Origin: Lentzea sp. NBRC 105346
GTDB taxonomy: Bacteria > Actinomycetota > Actinomycetes > Mycobacteriales > Pseudonocardiaceae
Assembly (NCBI RefSeq): GCF_030269605.1
Contig: NZ_BSTQ01000018.1
Coordinates: forward strand, 180,405-244,404
Direction: 5' to 3'
DNA length: 64,000 bases
The translations under genes and the position numbers were made by a program. The notes beneath the pieces are model-generated. The model was given only the letters and a program-made list of their open reading frames with translations, ran no database searches and was not told the origin of the DNA. Below are positions 6,944 to 15,340 of the stretch, piece by piece. How positions within the stretch are numbered: position 1 is the first letter of the stretch; each line of letters begins with the position of its first letter.

Positions 6944-8709
6944 TGGCCAACCTGGTCAACCTGGAGTCCGTCTCCAAGTCCTTCGGCGTGCGCCCGTTGC
7001 TCGACGCCGTGTCGCTCGGCGTCAACGAGGGCGACCGCATCGGTGTCGTGGGCCTCAACGGTGGCGGCAAGACCACGCTGCTGGAGGTCCTCGCGGGCCT
7101 CGAACCCGCGGACGACGGCCGCGTGTCGCGAACCCGCGACCTGCGCATGGCCGTCGTGACGCAGCGAACGGAGCTGCCGCACGGTTCGACCGTGCGCAAC
7201 GCGGTCATCGACCCGCTCGGACACGACGCGGACCACGAGTGGGCGTCGGACGCCCGCGTCCGGTCCATTTTGGACGGACTCGGAATCTCCGCGCTGGGCC
7301 TGGACTCCGTGGTCTCCACGATGTCGGGTGGTGAACGGCAGCGCGTCGCACTGGCCGCGACACTCGTGCGCGAACTGGACCTGATCGTGCTCGACGAGCC
7401 GACCAACCACCTCGACGTCGAAGGTGTGCGCTGGCTCGCGTCCCATCTGCTGGCCCGCAAGGGCGCGCTGGTCGTCGTGACGCACGACCGCTGGTTCCTC
7501 GACACGGTCTGCAACCGCACCTGGGAAGTCGTGAATGGAGCGGTGGAACAGTACGAGGGCGGCTACGCGGACTGGATCTTCGCGCGCGCCGAGCGGGCCC
7601 GGCTCGCCGACACGCTGGAGGAGAAGCGGCGCAACCTGGCGCGCAAGGAACTGGCGTGGCTGCGCCGCGGTGCTCCCGCACGTACTTCCAAGCCCCGCTA
7701 CCGAATCGAGGCCGCCGAGGCGTTGATCGCGGACGTGCCCGCGCCGCGTGACACCGTCGAGCTGATGGCGTTCGCGAAACGGCGGCTGGGGCGCACGGTC
7801 CTGGAGCTGGAGGACGTCACACTGTCCATTCCGGACCGGACTTTGGTGCGCGACCTGACGTGGCGCATCGGTCCGGGCGACCGGGTCGGTCTCGTCGGGG
7901 TCAATGGTTCCGGCAAGACGACGTTGCTGCGGTTGCTCGCCGGCGAGCGCGAACCTGAGACAGGCAAACGGATCCAGGGCCAGACGGTGAAGCTCGCGCA
8001 CCTCTCGCAGGAGCTGCAGGACCTCGACGGGTCCATGCGCGTGCTGGAGGCGATCGAGGAGGTCGCCCGCCGCGTGGTGCTCGGCAAGTACGAGATGTCC
8101 GCGTCACAGCTGGGAGAACGGTTCGGGTTCTCCTCGCAGAAGCAGTGGACGCCGGTTGCGGACCTGTCCGGTGGCGAGCGGCGGCGGCTGCAGCTGTGCC
8201 GGCTGCTCATGGCCGAGCCCAACGTGCTGCTGCTCGACGAGCCGACCAACGATCTCGACATCGACACGCTGCAGCAGCTGGAGGACCTGCTGGATTCCTG
8301 GCCGGGGACTCTGGTGGTCATCTCGCACGACCGGTACCTCGTCGAGCGCGTGTGCGACCAGGTGGTCGCGTTGTTCGGTGACGGCAAGCTGACCTCGTTG
8401 CCCGGTGGGATCGAGGAGTACCTCGCGCGGCGGGATGCCTTGAAGGCTGCGGAATCCACTCCGGCCGCGGCGCCCAAGGCTCCGTCGAACGCCGCGGACC
8501 AGCGGGCCGCCCGCAAGGAGCTGGCTCGGCTGGAGCGGCGGCTCGAGGTGCTGCACAAGAAGGAAGCCGAGTTGCACAACGCGCTGGCCGAGGCGGCTAC
8601 GGATCCGGAGAAGCTGCTGTCGCTGGACGCCGAGCTGCGAACCGTACTGGCCGAGCTCGGCGACGTCGAGACTCAGTGGATGGAAGCCGCAGAGGTCGTC
8701 GAGGGCTAA
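6943..8709 (+). CDS. ABC-F family ATPase (Uup-like)
   Basis: A 588-residue soluble protein with two ABC domains and no membrane domain, so an ABC-F protein acting on ribosomes rather than a transporter. Walker A motifs are GLNGGGKTT (about 37-45) and GVNGSGKTT (about 325). Signatures MSGGERQRV and LSGGERRRL, and Walker B motifs LIVLDEPTNHLD and VLLLDEPTNDLD, are visible. After a linker, the C-terminal ~80 residues are a charged coiled coil as in Uup. It is coupled to ispE by TGATG. Family members resolve stalled ribosomes or confer antibiotic protection; Uup-type length and tail favour a housekeeping role. Confidence 0.9.
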   Translation: MANLVNLESVSKSFGVRPLLDAVSLGVNEGDRIGVVGLNGGGKTTLLEVLAGLEPADDGRVSRTRDLRMAVVTQRTELPHGSTVRNAVIDPLGHDADHEWASDARVRSILDGLGISALGLDSVVSTMSGGERQRVALAATLVRELDLIVLDEPTNHLDVEGVRWLASHLLARKGALVVVTHDRWFLDTVCNRTWEVVNGAVEQYEGGYADWIFARAERARLADTLEEKRRNLARKELAWLRRGAPARTSKPRYRIEAAEALIADVPAPRDTVELMAFAKRRLGRTVLELEDVTLSIPDRTLVRDLTWRIGPGDRVGLVGVNGSGKTTLLRLLAGEREPETGKRIQGQTVKLAHLSQELQDLDGSMRVLEAIEEVARRVVLGKYEMSASQLGERFGFSSQKQWTPVADLSGGERRRLQLCRLLMAEPNVLLLDEPTNDLDIDTLQQLEDLLDSWPGTLVVISHDRYLVERVCDQVVALFGDGKLTSLPGGIEEYLARRDALKAAESTPAAAPKAPSNAADQRAARKELARLERRLEVLHKKEAELHNALAEAATDPEKLLSLDAELRTVLAELGDVETQWMEAAEVVEG

Positions 8710-8714
8710 GCCAT

Positions 8715-8802
8715 CCGCGAGTCCCACCTTCCCGCAAGGTGAGTCCCACGTTCCCGCACGCGCGAAGGTGGGACACGGGGTGCGGGAAGGTGGGACTCGC
8801 GG
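8715..8802. terminator. Nested 22-bp perfect inverted repeat between convergent genes
   Basis: Outer arms 8715-8736 and 8781-8802 match perfectly over 22 bp. The 44-nt loop holds an inner stem (GTCCCAC with GTGGGAC) that repeats part of the outer arm. It lies between the ABC-F stop and the stop codon of the convergent DivIVA-motif gene, so it can terminate both. Confidence 0.75.
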
Positions 8803-8803
8803 G

Positions 8804-10084
8804 TTAGCGACCCCGGCGGCGTAGCTCGGCGGCCAGCATGGGCATCAGCTCGTCGATGAACGAGCTGTCGTAGCCCTGGCCGGTCAGCAGCGAGTACGTG
8901 AACTTGGCCTTGGCGACTTCCTCGGACGACGCGCCGAGCATGCCGTCCAGCGCGACGCCGATCTCCTCGAGCATCCGGTCCACCTGGGCCGTGCGGTAGC
9001 CGCGCTGGCCGGGTGGGGCGGTCGGGATGCGCAGCTGGCGCAGTTCCTTCCACGAACGGATCGGCTGGATCGAGCGCACCGGGCCCGCCAGCTGTTGTTC
9101 GACGCGGGACAGGAAGGCGTCGACCTCCGCCTCGTCGTAGCCGCGTCTGCCGAGCAGCGGGCGGCTGAACCGGGCGTCGCGGATGTCCTTGGCGGTCAGG
9201 TTGTCCTTGCCGAGCAGGGTGGCCTCGATGCGGTCGAGGAACGCGTCCACCTGCGACTCCTGGTAGCCGCGCCGGCCGCGGGGCGGGCGGTGAAAGCCGA
9301 TGTCGCGCACGTCCTGCGCGGTCACCATCGGAGGAGTGACCGGTTTCACAACCGGAGCAGGAGGAGCCACAGGCTTCGCGACCGGAGCCGAAGCACCCGG
9401 CGCCGAAGCGGGCCGGGGCGGCGGCACGGGCTGCTGGCGCGGCGGGCGCGGGGGCGGCATCGTCTCGAGCATCACGACGACGAGGTCGAGGAACGTGTCG
9501 ACGTCCTCCTCGTCGTAGCCGTATGTGCCCGCGGCGGCGGGGCCGAACTCCGCGGTCTGCACCTCCTGGGCCGACAGGTTGTCCTGACCGCGCAGCGTGG
9601 CCTCGATACGGTCGAGGAACGCGTCGATCTGGCCCTCGTGGTAGCCCGTGGTGCCGGGACGCGGCTTGTGGAAGCGCACGGCGGCGACGTCTTCGGGGGT
9701 CAACCGCATCGCCGGCGTCAGGCGGGACGACGTGGCGTGCGCGCCCTGGGCCGGGGCCAGCGCCTGCTGGCGTTGCGGGGTGGCGCGCAGGGTGTCGGCG
9801 ACCAGCTGCATGAACACGTTGACCTCGTTCATGTCGTAGCCGGGGTCGCGGCCCATCGCGCGCTTGAACTTGAGTTTCTGCACGTCCTCGCGGGTCAGGA
9901 AGTCCTTGCCGCGCATGGTGTCCTCGACCAGGTCCAGGAACGCGTCGACCTCGCTGGCGTCGTACCCGCGTTCCCCCTGCGGCGGACGGTGGAACGCCAC
10001 CTGTGCGACGTCCTGAGCGGTCAGCAGAGGCGCCGGGTGAGCCGGCGCTGCGTGCTGCCGTTGTCCGTAGCCGGCCCGATCCAC
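8804..10084 (-). CDS. Protein with eight tandem DivIVA-type motifs
   Basis: A 426-residue cytoplasmic protein made almost entirely of about eight ~38-residue units of the pattern (L/V)T..DV...F.RP..G.RGYD..EVDAFLD.V...L. This is the short DivIVA-domain motif (GYD..EVD.FLD) seen at the N-terminus of Wag31/DivIVA. Units lie at roughly 21-58, 62-99, 120-158, 160-198, 252-290, 292-330, 345-382 and 386-424, with a Pro/Ala-rich linker at 205-250. The usual DivIVA coiled coil is absent. GTG 10084 is chosen because AAGGAGG is 6 nt upstream; a TTG at 10087 is closer. A four-unit paralogue is at 12350-12832. Role unknown; a polar, septal or scaffold role is a guess from the motif. Confidence 0.85.
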   Translation of the reverse strand: MDRAGYGQRQHAAPAHPAPLLTAQDVAQVAFHRPPQGERGYDASEVDAFLDLVEDTMRGKDFLTREDVQKLKFKRAMGRDPGYDMNEVNVFMQLVADTLRATPQRQQALAPAQGAHATSSRLTPAMRLTPEDVAAVRFHKPRPGTTGYHEGQIDAFLDRIEATLRGQDNLSAQEVQTAEFGPAAAGTYGYDEEDVDTFLDLVVVMLETMPPPRPPRQQPVPPPRPASAPGASAPVAKPVAPPAPVVKPVTPPMVTAQDVRDIGFHRPPRGRRGYQESQVDAFLDRIEATLLGKDNLTAKDIRDARFSRPLLGRRGYDEAEVDAFLSRVEQQLAGPVRSIQPIRSWKELRQLRIPTAPPGQRGYRTAQVDRMLEEIGVALDGMLGASSEEVAKAKFTYSLLTGQGYDSSFIDELMPMLAAELRRRGR

Positions 10085-10147
10085 CAATTACCTCCTTGTG
10101 CGCTTGTTACGGGGAGTATCGCGTGCAGGGTGGGGTGGTGTTTCGCC

Positions 10148-10175
10148 CTGACGGAGCAACACTCGCCACTAGGCT
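10148..10175 (+). promoter_or_regulatory. Promoter of the acyl-AMP ligase gene
   Basis: CTGACG (10148-10153), a 16-nt spacer and TAGGCT (10170-10175). Transcription would begin 1-2 nt before ATG 10184, so the mRNA is probably leaderless. No ribosome binding site is visible. Confidence 0.55.
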
Positions 10176-10183
10176 CCGAAACC

Positions 10184-11794
10184 ATGAGTCAGTTCGTGGA
10201 CATGATGCTGGCGACCGCCACCAATGGTCGCGACCGGGGTATCACGACGGGAGAGCCCGCCGCCCCCGTCCGCCGGACCTGGGGTGAGGTGCACGAGCAC
10301 GCCAAACGCATCGCCGGCGCCCTGGACGTGCCCGCCGGGACCGCCATCGCGGTGCTCGCCGGTGAGCCCGCGTCGATCGCGCCCGCCGTGCAGGCCGCGT
10401 GGCTGCGCGGTGGCAGCGTCACCATGCTGCACCAGCCGACCGCCCGCACGGACCTGGCCGAATGGGCCCAGGACACGCTCAAGGTCCTGTCCATGATCGG
10501 CTCGACGCTCGTGCTGCTCGGCCGCCCGTTCGACGCGCTCGCGGGCGTCCTCGACGAGCACGGCATCGCTTACCGCAAGATCGACGAGCTCGACGGTGCG
10601 CCGATCGCCGAACCTGTTCCCGTCACCGAGGATGCCACGGCGCTGCTGCAGCTAACCAGTGGATCAACGGCGGACCCGAAGGCCGTGCGCATCACGCACG
10701 CCAACCTGATGTCGAACGCGCTGGCCATGCGGGAGGCCGCGGCGCTGGATCCCGAGCACGACGTGATGGTGTCGTGGCTGCCGCTGTTCCACGACATGGG
10801 CATGGTCGGGTTCCTGACCGTGCCGATGCTGTTCGGGCTCGAGCTGGTGAAGGTCACCCCGGTCGACTTCCTGTCCCGCCCCACGCTCTGGGCCGACCTC
10901 ATCACCCGGTACAAGGGCACGATCACCGCCGCGCCGAACTTCGCCTACGCGATCGTCGCGCGCCGGCTGGCCAGCTCGGCCGACAGCTTCGACCTGTCCA
11001 CGCTGCGCCTCGCCCTGAACGGCGCCGAGCCCATCGACCCGGCCGCGGTGAAGTCGTTCACCGACGCGGGCGCGCGGTTCGGGCTGCGCCCGGAGTGCAT
11101 CCTCGCCGCCTACGGCATGGCCGAGGCCACGCTGGGCGTCGCGTTCGCCCCGTTGTTCAGCGGTCTCACCGTGGACGTCGTGGACGCCGACGAGCTCGAG
11201 GCCGGTCGGCGCGCGGTGCCATCTGACACCGGACGCGCGTTCCCGCTCCTGGGACCGCCGCTGCCGGGTCTGGAGGTCGAGGTCGTCGACGACGAGGGCA
11301 AGGTGCTCGGCGAACGCGAGGTCGGCGAGCTGAGGGTGCGCGGCGCCGCCGTGACGCCCGGCTACCTCACCGTGGACGGCCCGCTGGCCACGCAGGACGC
11401 CGACGGCTGGCTCAACACCGGCGACATCGGCTACGTCGTCGACGGCCAGGTCGTCGTCTGCGGGCGGCGCAAGGACGTGATCATCATGGGCGGCCGCAAC
11501 ATCTACCCGACCGACGTCGAACGGGCGGCCTGTTCCGTCGAGGGCGTGCGCGCCGGCAACGCTGTGGCCGTGCGGCTCGACGCCGGGACGCAACGCGAGC
11601 GGTTCGCGGTCGTGGTCGAGTCCCGGCTGGCCGACGACGACGAGGCCGTGCGGGACCTGTCGAAGCAGATCGCGGCGCGGGTCGTGGACGCCGTGGGGCT
11701 GCGGCCGTTCGCGGTCGTGGTGCAGCCGCCGGGAACGCTGCCGAAGACGCCGTCGGGCAAGCTCCGGCGTTCCGCGGCGGCCGAGCTGGTCTAG
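10184..11794 (+). CDS. Fatty acyl-AMP/CoA ligase (Pks16/Rv1013-like)
   Basis: A 536-residue adenylate-forming enzyme (ANL superfamily). It shows the A3 loop LTSGSTADPKAVRITH, the YGMAEATLG motif, TGDIGYV with the conserved Asp, GRRKDVIIMGGRNIYP at the hinge, and the catalytic Lys in PKTPSGKLRR near the C-terminus. The YGMAEAT block and position resemble M. tuberculosis Rv1013 (pks16), which sits next to pth in the same order. Whether it forms acyl-CoA or passes acyl-AMP to a carrier cannot be told. The frame extends far upstream, but only as an antisense shadow of the DivIVA-motif gene. The stop overlaps the convergent pth stop by 4 nt. Confidence 0.9.
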   Translation: MSQFVDMMLATATNGRDRGITTGEPAAPVRRTWGEVHEHAKRIAGALDVPAGTAIAVLAGEPASIAPAVQAAWLRGGSVTMLHQPTARTDLAEWAQDTLKVLSMIGSTLVLLGRPFDALAGVLDEHGIAYRKIDELDGAPIAEPVPVTEDATALLQLTSGSTADPKAVRITHANLMSNALAMREAAALDPEHDVMVSWLPLFHDMGMVGFLTVPMLFGLELVKVTPVDFLSRPTLWADLITRYKGTITAAPNFAYAIVARRLASSADSFDLSTLRLALNGAEPIDPAAVKSFTDAGARFGLRPECILAAYGMAEATLGVAFAPLFSGLTVDVVDADELEAGRRAVPSDTGRAFPLLGPPLPGLEVEVVDDEGKVLGEREVGELRVRGAAVTPGYLTVDGPLATQDADGWLNTGDIGYVVDGQVVVCGRRKDVIIMGGRNIYPTDVERAACSVEGVRAGNAVAVRLDAGTQRERFAVVVESRLADDDEAVRDLSKQIAARVVDAVGLRPFAVVVQPPGTLPKTPSGKLRRSAAAELV

Positions 11795-12360
11795 TGGAAC
11801 TTGTTCTGGGCCGCTTCGAGGCCGTACGCCAGTAGGGCTTCCACGGCGTCGGCGGCCCTGTCGATCTCCAGGGCGAGCTGCTTGCGTTCGACCGTGGAGA
11901 AGTCCTTGAGGACGTAGTCCGCCGGGTCCATGCGGCCCGGCGGGCGGTCCACGCCGAAGCGCACGCGCAGATAGTCCTTGGTGCCCAATGACTTCGTGAT
12001 GGAGCGCAGTCCGTTGTGGCCGTTGTCGCCACCGCCGAGCTTCATCCGGATCGTGGCGAACGGCAGGTCCAGCTCGTCGTGGATCACGATGACGTTCGCG
12101 GGCTCGACCTTGAAGAACTTCATCGCACCCGCGACCGGGCCGCCGGAGAGGTTCATGAACGTCTGCGGTTTGGCGAGCACCACCCGGCGTCCGGCCAGCC
12201 GGCCCTCGATCAGGGAGGCGCCGCCCTTGGGTGCCTTGAACTTCCCGCCCACGCGGGCGGCGAGCTCGTCGAGCACGAGGAAGCCGATGTTGTGGCGGTT
12301 GCCTTCATACCTGGGGCCCGGATTGCCCAGTCCGACCACGAGGGCCAGCTCATCGTCCAC
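11791..12360 (-). CDS. pth: Peptidyl-tRNA hydrolase
   Basis: Pth, 189 residues. It releases peptides from peptidyl-tRNA dropped from ribosomes. The active-site Asn in VGLGNPGPRYEGNRHN, the catalytic His in the same block and the Asp in HDELDLP are present. GTG 12360 is chosen over ATG 12387 because AGGAG lies 10 nt upstream. It overlaps the end of the upstream four-unit DivIVA-motif gene by 11 nt, so the two are co-transcribed. Length is normal. Confidence 0.95.
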   Translation of the reverse strand: MDDELALVVGLGNPGPRYEGNRHNIGFLVLDELAARVGGKFKAPKGGASLIEGRLAGRRVVLAKPQTFMNLSGGPVAGAMKFFKVEPANVIVIHDELDLPFATIRMKLGGGDNGHNGLRSITKSLGTKDYLRVRFGVDRPPGRMDPADYVLKDFSTVERKQLALEIDRAADAVEALLAYGLEAAQNKFH

Positions 12361-12832
12361 GGAACCGCAACTCCTGCTCGATGTCATCCAGCAACGCGTC
12401 GACGGCCTGTACCTGGTACCCGCGGTTCAGCAGGCCGGACGTCGTGCTGAACCGGGAGTTCCTGACCTCGTTCGCGGTCATCGCGCCCCGGCCGTCCAGA
12501 TTGGCCGCGGCGCGGGCGAGGAAGGCGTCGACCTCGCCTCGATCGTATCCGTTCGAGGCGCGGGGCAGCTTCACTGCCAGCAGTTTCTCGCCGTTCTCCA
12601 GACCGGTCGGCGGGACGATCCCGTTGCGCAGCTGGTACTCGAGCAACGCGAGGAGGTCGTCGACCTCCTTCTGGTCGTAGCCGTTCGGCACGACCTTGAA
12701 CACCGCGGTGCGCACGTGGTCCGGGTTGAACCGCATCCGACCGGCCAGCGCGTCGGCGGCGATGTTCAGCACCTGCCGCACCTGGTCCGGGTCGTAGCCG
12801 CTGCGGACCGTGCGGAAGGTCGCGGTGCGCAC
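12350..12832 (-). CDS. Small protein with four DivIVA-type motifs
   Basis: A 160-residue protein with four units of the DivIVA short motif: SGYDPDQVRQVL, NGYDQKEVDDLL, NGYDRGEVDAFL and RGYQVQAVDALL, each followed by a short amphipathic stretch. It is a paralogue of the eight-unit protein at 8804-10084. It lies between rplY and pth, which are adjacent in M. tuberculosis, so it is an insertion in that operon. GTG 12832 directly abuts GGAG and is an unusual start, but upstream in-frame sequence runs into the rplY terminator. The first unit begins abruptly, so N-terminal loss is possible. Confidence 0.75.
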   Translation of the reverse strand: MRTATFRTVRSGYDPDQVRQVLNIAADALAGRMRFNPDHVRTAVFKVVPNGYDQKEVDDLLALLEYQLRNGIVPPTGLENGEKLLAVKLPRASNGYDRGEVDAFLARAAANLDGRGAMTANEVRNSRFSTTSGLLNRGYQVQAVDALLDDIEQELRFRGR

Positions 12833-12850
12833 CTCCGTCGGACGAAGGAA

Positions 12851-12887
12851 CGGCTCGCCACCCCCGGAGTCCGGAGGTGGCGAGCCG
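12851..12887 (-). terminator. Terminator hairpin after rplY
   Basis: Arms 12851-12867 and 12871-12887 pair over 17 positions with one mismatch and a 3-nt loop. On the minus strand the stem is followed by TTCCTT. It lies 25 nt after the rplY stop and should reduce read-through into the DivIVA-motif gene and pth. Confidence 0.7.
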
Positions 12888-12911
12888 TCAAATGTGCCCG
12901 ACGTGATGGGC

Positions 12912-13514
12912 TCAGCTCTCTTCGGTGGCCTCGGCCGGCTCGGCCGACTCTTCGCCCTCGAGCTGCGCGGCGGTCGGCGCGTCGTTGACGGCCACGACCA
13001 GGGCGTCGCCGTCGGTCACCAGGGTGACGCCGGACGGCAGGGTGAGGTCGGAGGCGTGGATCTGGGTGCCGGACGCGGCGCCCTCGATCGAGACCTCGAT
13101 CTGCTCCGGGATGTGCAGCGCCTCGGCCTCGACCTGGATGGTGGTCAGGTCCTGGTTGACCAGGGTGCCGGACGCGGCCTCGCCGTTGACGACGACCGGG
13201 ACGTCGACGGTGACCTTCTCGCCGCGCTGGACGAGCAGCAGGTCGACGTGCTCGATGTAGTTCTTGATGGGGTGCGTGGTGACGGTCTTGGTCAGCGCCA
13301 GCTCACTACCGCCATCGAGGGCGAGGGTGAGGACGGCGTTGTGACCGTGCTCGCGGACGACACGGGCGAACTCGAGCGCCGGCAGTGCCAGGTGCTGCGG
13401 GTCGGAACCGTGGCCGTAGAGCACCGCGGGGATCTTGCCGGCGCGACGGGTACGGCGGGCTGCGCCCTTGCCGAATTCGGTGCGCTGCTCAGCGGCGAGA
13501 CGGACCTCGGACAC
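12912..13514 (-). CDS. rplY: 50S ribosomal protein L25/general stress protein Ctc
   Basis: A 200-residue L25 of the long TL5/CTC type. An N-terminal 5S rRNA-binding domain (about 1-95, with RRTRRAGKIPAVLYGHG) is followed by a beta-rich CTC domain and an acidic tail ending EGEESAEPAEATEES. GTG 13514 is used because TAAGGAG is about 9 nt upstream; a longer frame to 13619 is unlikely. It binds 5S rRNA in the large subunit. The minus-strand -10 box at 13684-13689 would give a ~160-nt leader. Confidence 0.94.
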   Translation of the reverse strand: MSEVRLAAEQRTEFGKGAARRTRRAGKIPAVLYGHGSDPQHLALPALEFARVVREHGHNAVLTLALDGGSELALTKTVTTHPIKNYIEHVDLLLVQRGEKVTVDVPVVVNGEAASGTLVNQDLTTIQVEAEALHIPEQIEVSIEGAASGTQIHASDLTLPSGVTLVTDGDALVVAVNDAPTAAQLEGEESAEPAEATEES

Positions 13515-13683
13515 GGTGGGGCTCTCCTTACAAGTCTGGCCTTGTACGTCGGGCGGTGCACAAGTTCTGCGGGGGTGGCGGCCTGCGGCGGCGAGCAGCG
13601 CGGAACGGAAAACACGCACGGCATCAAGCCGCCGCGTCGATCACGCCGAGCGTGATGCTCGCCCTCGCCGAGGCAACCCGACC

Positions 13684-13689
13684 AGTGTA
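13684..13689 (-). promoter_or_regulatory. Candidate -10 box for the rplY operon
   Basis: TACACT on the minus strand fits TANNNT. A TTGGTG lies about 19 nt upstream, a loose -35. The leader from about 13677 to the rplY GTG shows no recognised regulatory RNA. Confidence 0.3.
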
Positions 13690-13762
13690 GGCCTACGCGT
13701 TCATCGGACACCAATCGGGGGTCCACCGATGACTTCCAGGGCCTTTGGCGGTCCACCCGTGC

Positions 13763-14287
13763 ATGGACGAACCGAAGGTGCGCTGGCACGTGACGATGTC
13801 GCTGGACGGGTTCATCGCGGGCCCCGACGACGAGATGGACTGGCTGCCTCGCGGTGGCGGCGTGCCCGAGCTCGCGCGGCACGTGATCGACACGACCGGC
13901 GCGATCCTGATCGGCCGCCGGATGTACGACAAGTACGCGGCGGGCCGGGTGGGCGGCAAGGAGGGCATCTACGGCGGCGCCTGGCAGGGGCCCGTCCTCG
14001 TACTGACCAGGCGGCCGGCGCCGGAGGACGAGGAGTTCGGCTTCGTGGCCGGCACGATCGAGGACGGCGTCAGCGCGGCGTTGAACGCCGCGGACGGCCG
14101 GGGGATCGTGATCTTCGGGGCGACGCTCGCGCGCCTGGCGTTCGACGCCGGTCTGGTCGACGAGGTCGTCGTGCACATCGCGCCGGTGTTGCTGGGCGCG
14201 GGCATCCGGCTGCCCGACGGTGGGCGCACGTACCTGGAACCGTTGAGCGGCCCCGCCGACCTCCACTATCGGGTGGCCGGAAGGTAA
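13763..14287 (+). CDS. Dihydrofolate reductase family protein (RibD C-terminal fold)
   Basis: A 174-residue protein of the DHFR-like/RibD C-terminal superfamily: start block VRWHVTMSLDGFIAGPDD, then DTTGAILIGRRMYD (cofactor-loop type), and GLVDEVVVHIAPVLLGAG near the end. Members are NADPH-dependent reductases, mostly of unknown substrate. ATG 13763 is chosen over a TTG at 13745; neither has a good ribosome binding site. It occupies the slot where mycobacteria carry lpqT, between rplY and prsA. A 44-bp palindrome follows. Confidence 0.85.
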   Translation: MDEPKVRWHVTMSLDGFIAGPDDEMDWLPRGGGVPELARHVIDTTGAILIGRRMYDKYAAGRVGGKEGIYGGAWQGPVLVLTRRPAPEDEEFGFVAGTIEDGVSAALNAADGRGIVIFGATLARLAFDAGLVDEVVVHIAPVLLGAGIRLPDGGRTYLEPLSGPADLHYRVAGR

Positions 14288-14288
14288 A

Positions 14289-14344
14289 ACACGAGGGGCC
14301 GGAGCGTAAGACTCGCGCGAGTCTTACGCTCCGGCCCCCTGTGT
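14289..14344. terminator. Perfect 44-bp palindrome between convergent genes
   Basis: Bases 14295-14338 form a continuous palindrome, 22 bp per arm with no spacer. They are flanked by ACAC (14289-14292) and GTGT (14341-14344) across a 2-nt internal loop. It sits between the reductase-like gene stop and the prsA stop and can act on both strands. Confidence 0.75.
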
Positions 14345-14351
14345 CTTACGT

Positions 14352-15338
14352 TCAGGCGTTGCCGTCGAACAGCGAGGTGACGGAGCCGTCCTCGAAGACC
14401 TCCTGGATCACCCGCGCGAGCAGCGGGGCGATGGACAGGACGGTCATCTGCGGGAACCGCTTCTCCGCCGGGATCGGCAGCGTGTCGGTGAAGACGACCT
14501 CGCGCGCGCCGCTGTTCGAGAGGCGCTCGGTGGCCGGACCGGACAGGATGCCGTGCGTCGCGGCGATCACGACGTCCTCGGCGCCCTCGGCGAGCAGCTG
14601 CTTCACCGCGCCGGCGATGGTGCCGCCGGTGTCGACCATGTCGTCGATCACGATGCAGAGGCGCCCGGCGACGTTGCCGACCACGCGGTTGGAGACGACC
14701 TCGTTGGGGCGCAGCGGGTCGCGCGTCTTGTGGATGAACGCGATCGGCGCGCCACCGAGGGTGTCGGCCCACTTCTCGGCCAGCTTCGTGCGGCCCGAGT
14801 CGGGGGAGACGACGGTGATGTCGTGGCCCGCGTACTTGCCGCGGATGTGGTCGGCCAGCAGCGGCATCGCCCACAGGTGGTCGACCGGGCCGTCGAAGAA
14901 GCCCTGGATCTGCGCCGTGTGCAGGTCGACCGACACCAGCCGGTCCGCGCCCGCGGTCTTGAACAGGTCCGCGACCAGTCGGGCCGAGATCGGCTCACGG
15001 CCGCGGTGCTTCTTGTCCTGCCTGCCGTACGGGTAGTACGGCATGATCACCGTGATGCGCTTCGCGGAGGCCCGCTTCAGCGCGTCGACCATGATCAGCT
15101 GTTCCATCAGCCACTGGTTGATCGGCGCGGTGTGCGACTGGATGACGAACGCGTCGCAGCCGCGGACGGACTCCTCGAAGCGCACGAAGATCTCGCCGTT
15201 GGCGAAGTCGTACGCGGACTGGGGGGTGACGGTGACGTTGAGGTGCTTGGCGACCTCTTCGGTCAGCTCGGGGTAGGCACGTCCGCCGAACAGCATCAGG
15301 TTCTTCTTGGGCGTGCCGGGCATCATCGGGTTCACCAC
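14352..15338 (-). CDS. prsA: Ribose-phosphate pyrophosphokinase
   Basis: PRPP synthetase, 328 residues. It makes PRPP from ribose 5-phosphate and ATP for nucleotide, histidine, tryptophan and decaprenyl-phosphoribose synthesis. The flexible-loop region MPYYPYGRQDKKHRGREPIS, the metal-binding VDLHTAQIQGFFDGPVDHL and the PRPP loop VIDDMVDTGGT are intact. GTG 15338, with AGGAAGG 9 nt upstream, starts 2 bp after the glmU stop, so glmU-prsA form one operon as in mycobacteria. Confidence 0.96.
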   Translation of the reverse strand: MVNPMMPGTPKKNLMLFGGRAYPELTEEVAKHLNVTVTPQSAYDFANGEIFVRFEESVRGCDAFVIQSHTAPINQWLMEQLIMVDALKRASAKRITVIMPYYPYGRQDKKHRGREPISARLVADLFKTAGADRLVSVDLHTAQIQGFFDGPVDHLWAMPLLADHIRGKYAGHDITVVSPDSGRTKLAEKWADTLGGAPIAFIHKTRDPLRPNEVVSNRVVGNVAGRLCIVIDDMVDTGGTIAGAVKQLLAEGAEDVVIAATHGILSGPATERLSNSGAREVVFTDTLPIPAEKRFPQMTVLSIAPLLARVIQEVFEDGSVTSLFDGNA

Positions 15339-15340
15339 GG

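Noticed and set aside
9095..10183. N-terminal ~360-residue extension of the acyl-AMP ligase
   Set aside because: It is antisense to the DivIVA-motif gene; the ligase domain starts at ATG 10184 directly behind a good promoter.
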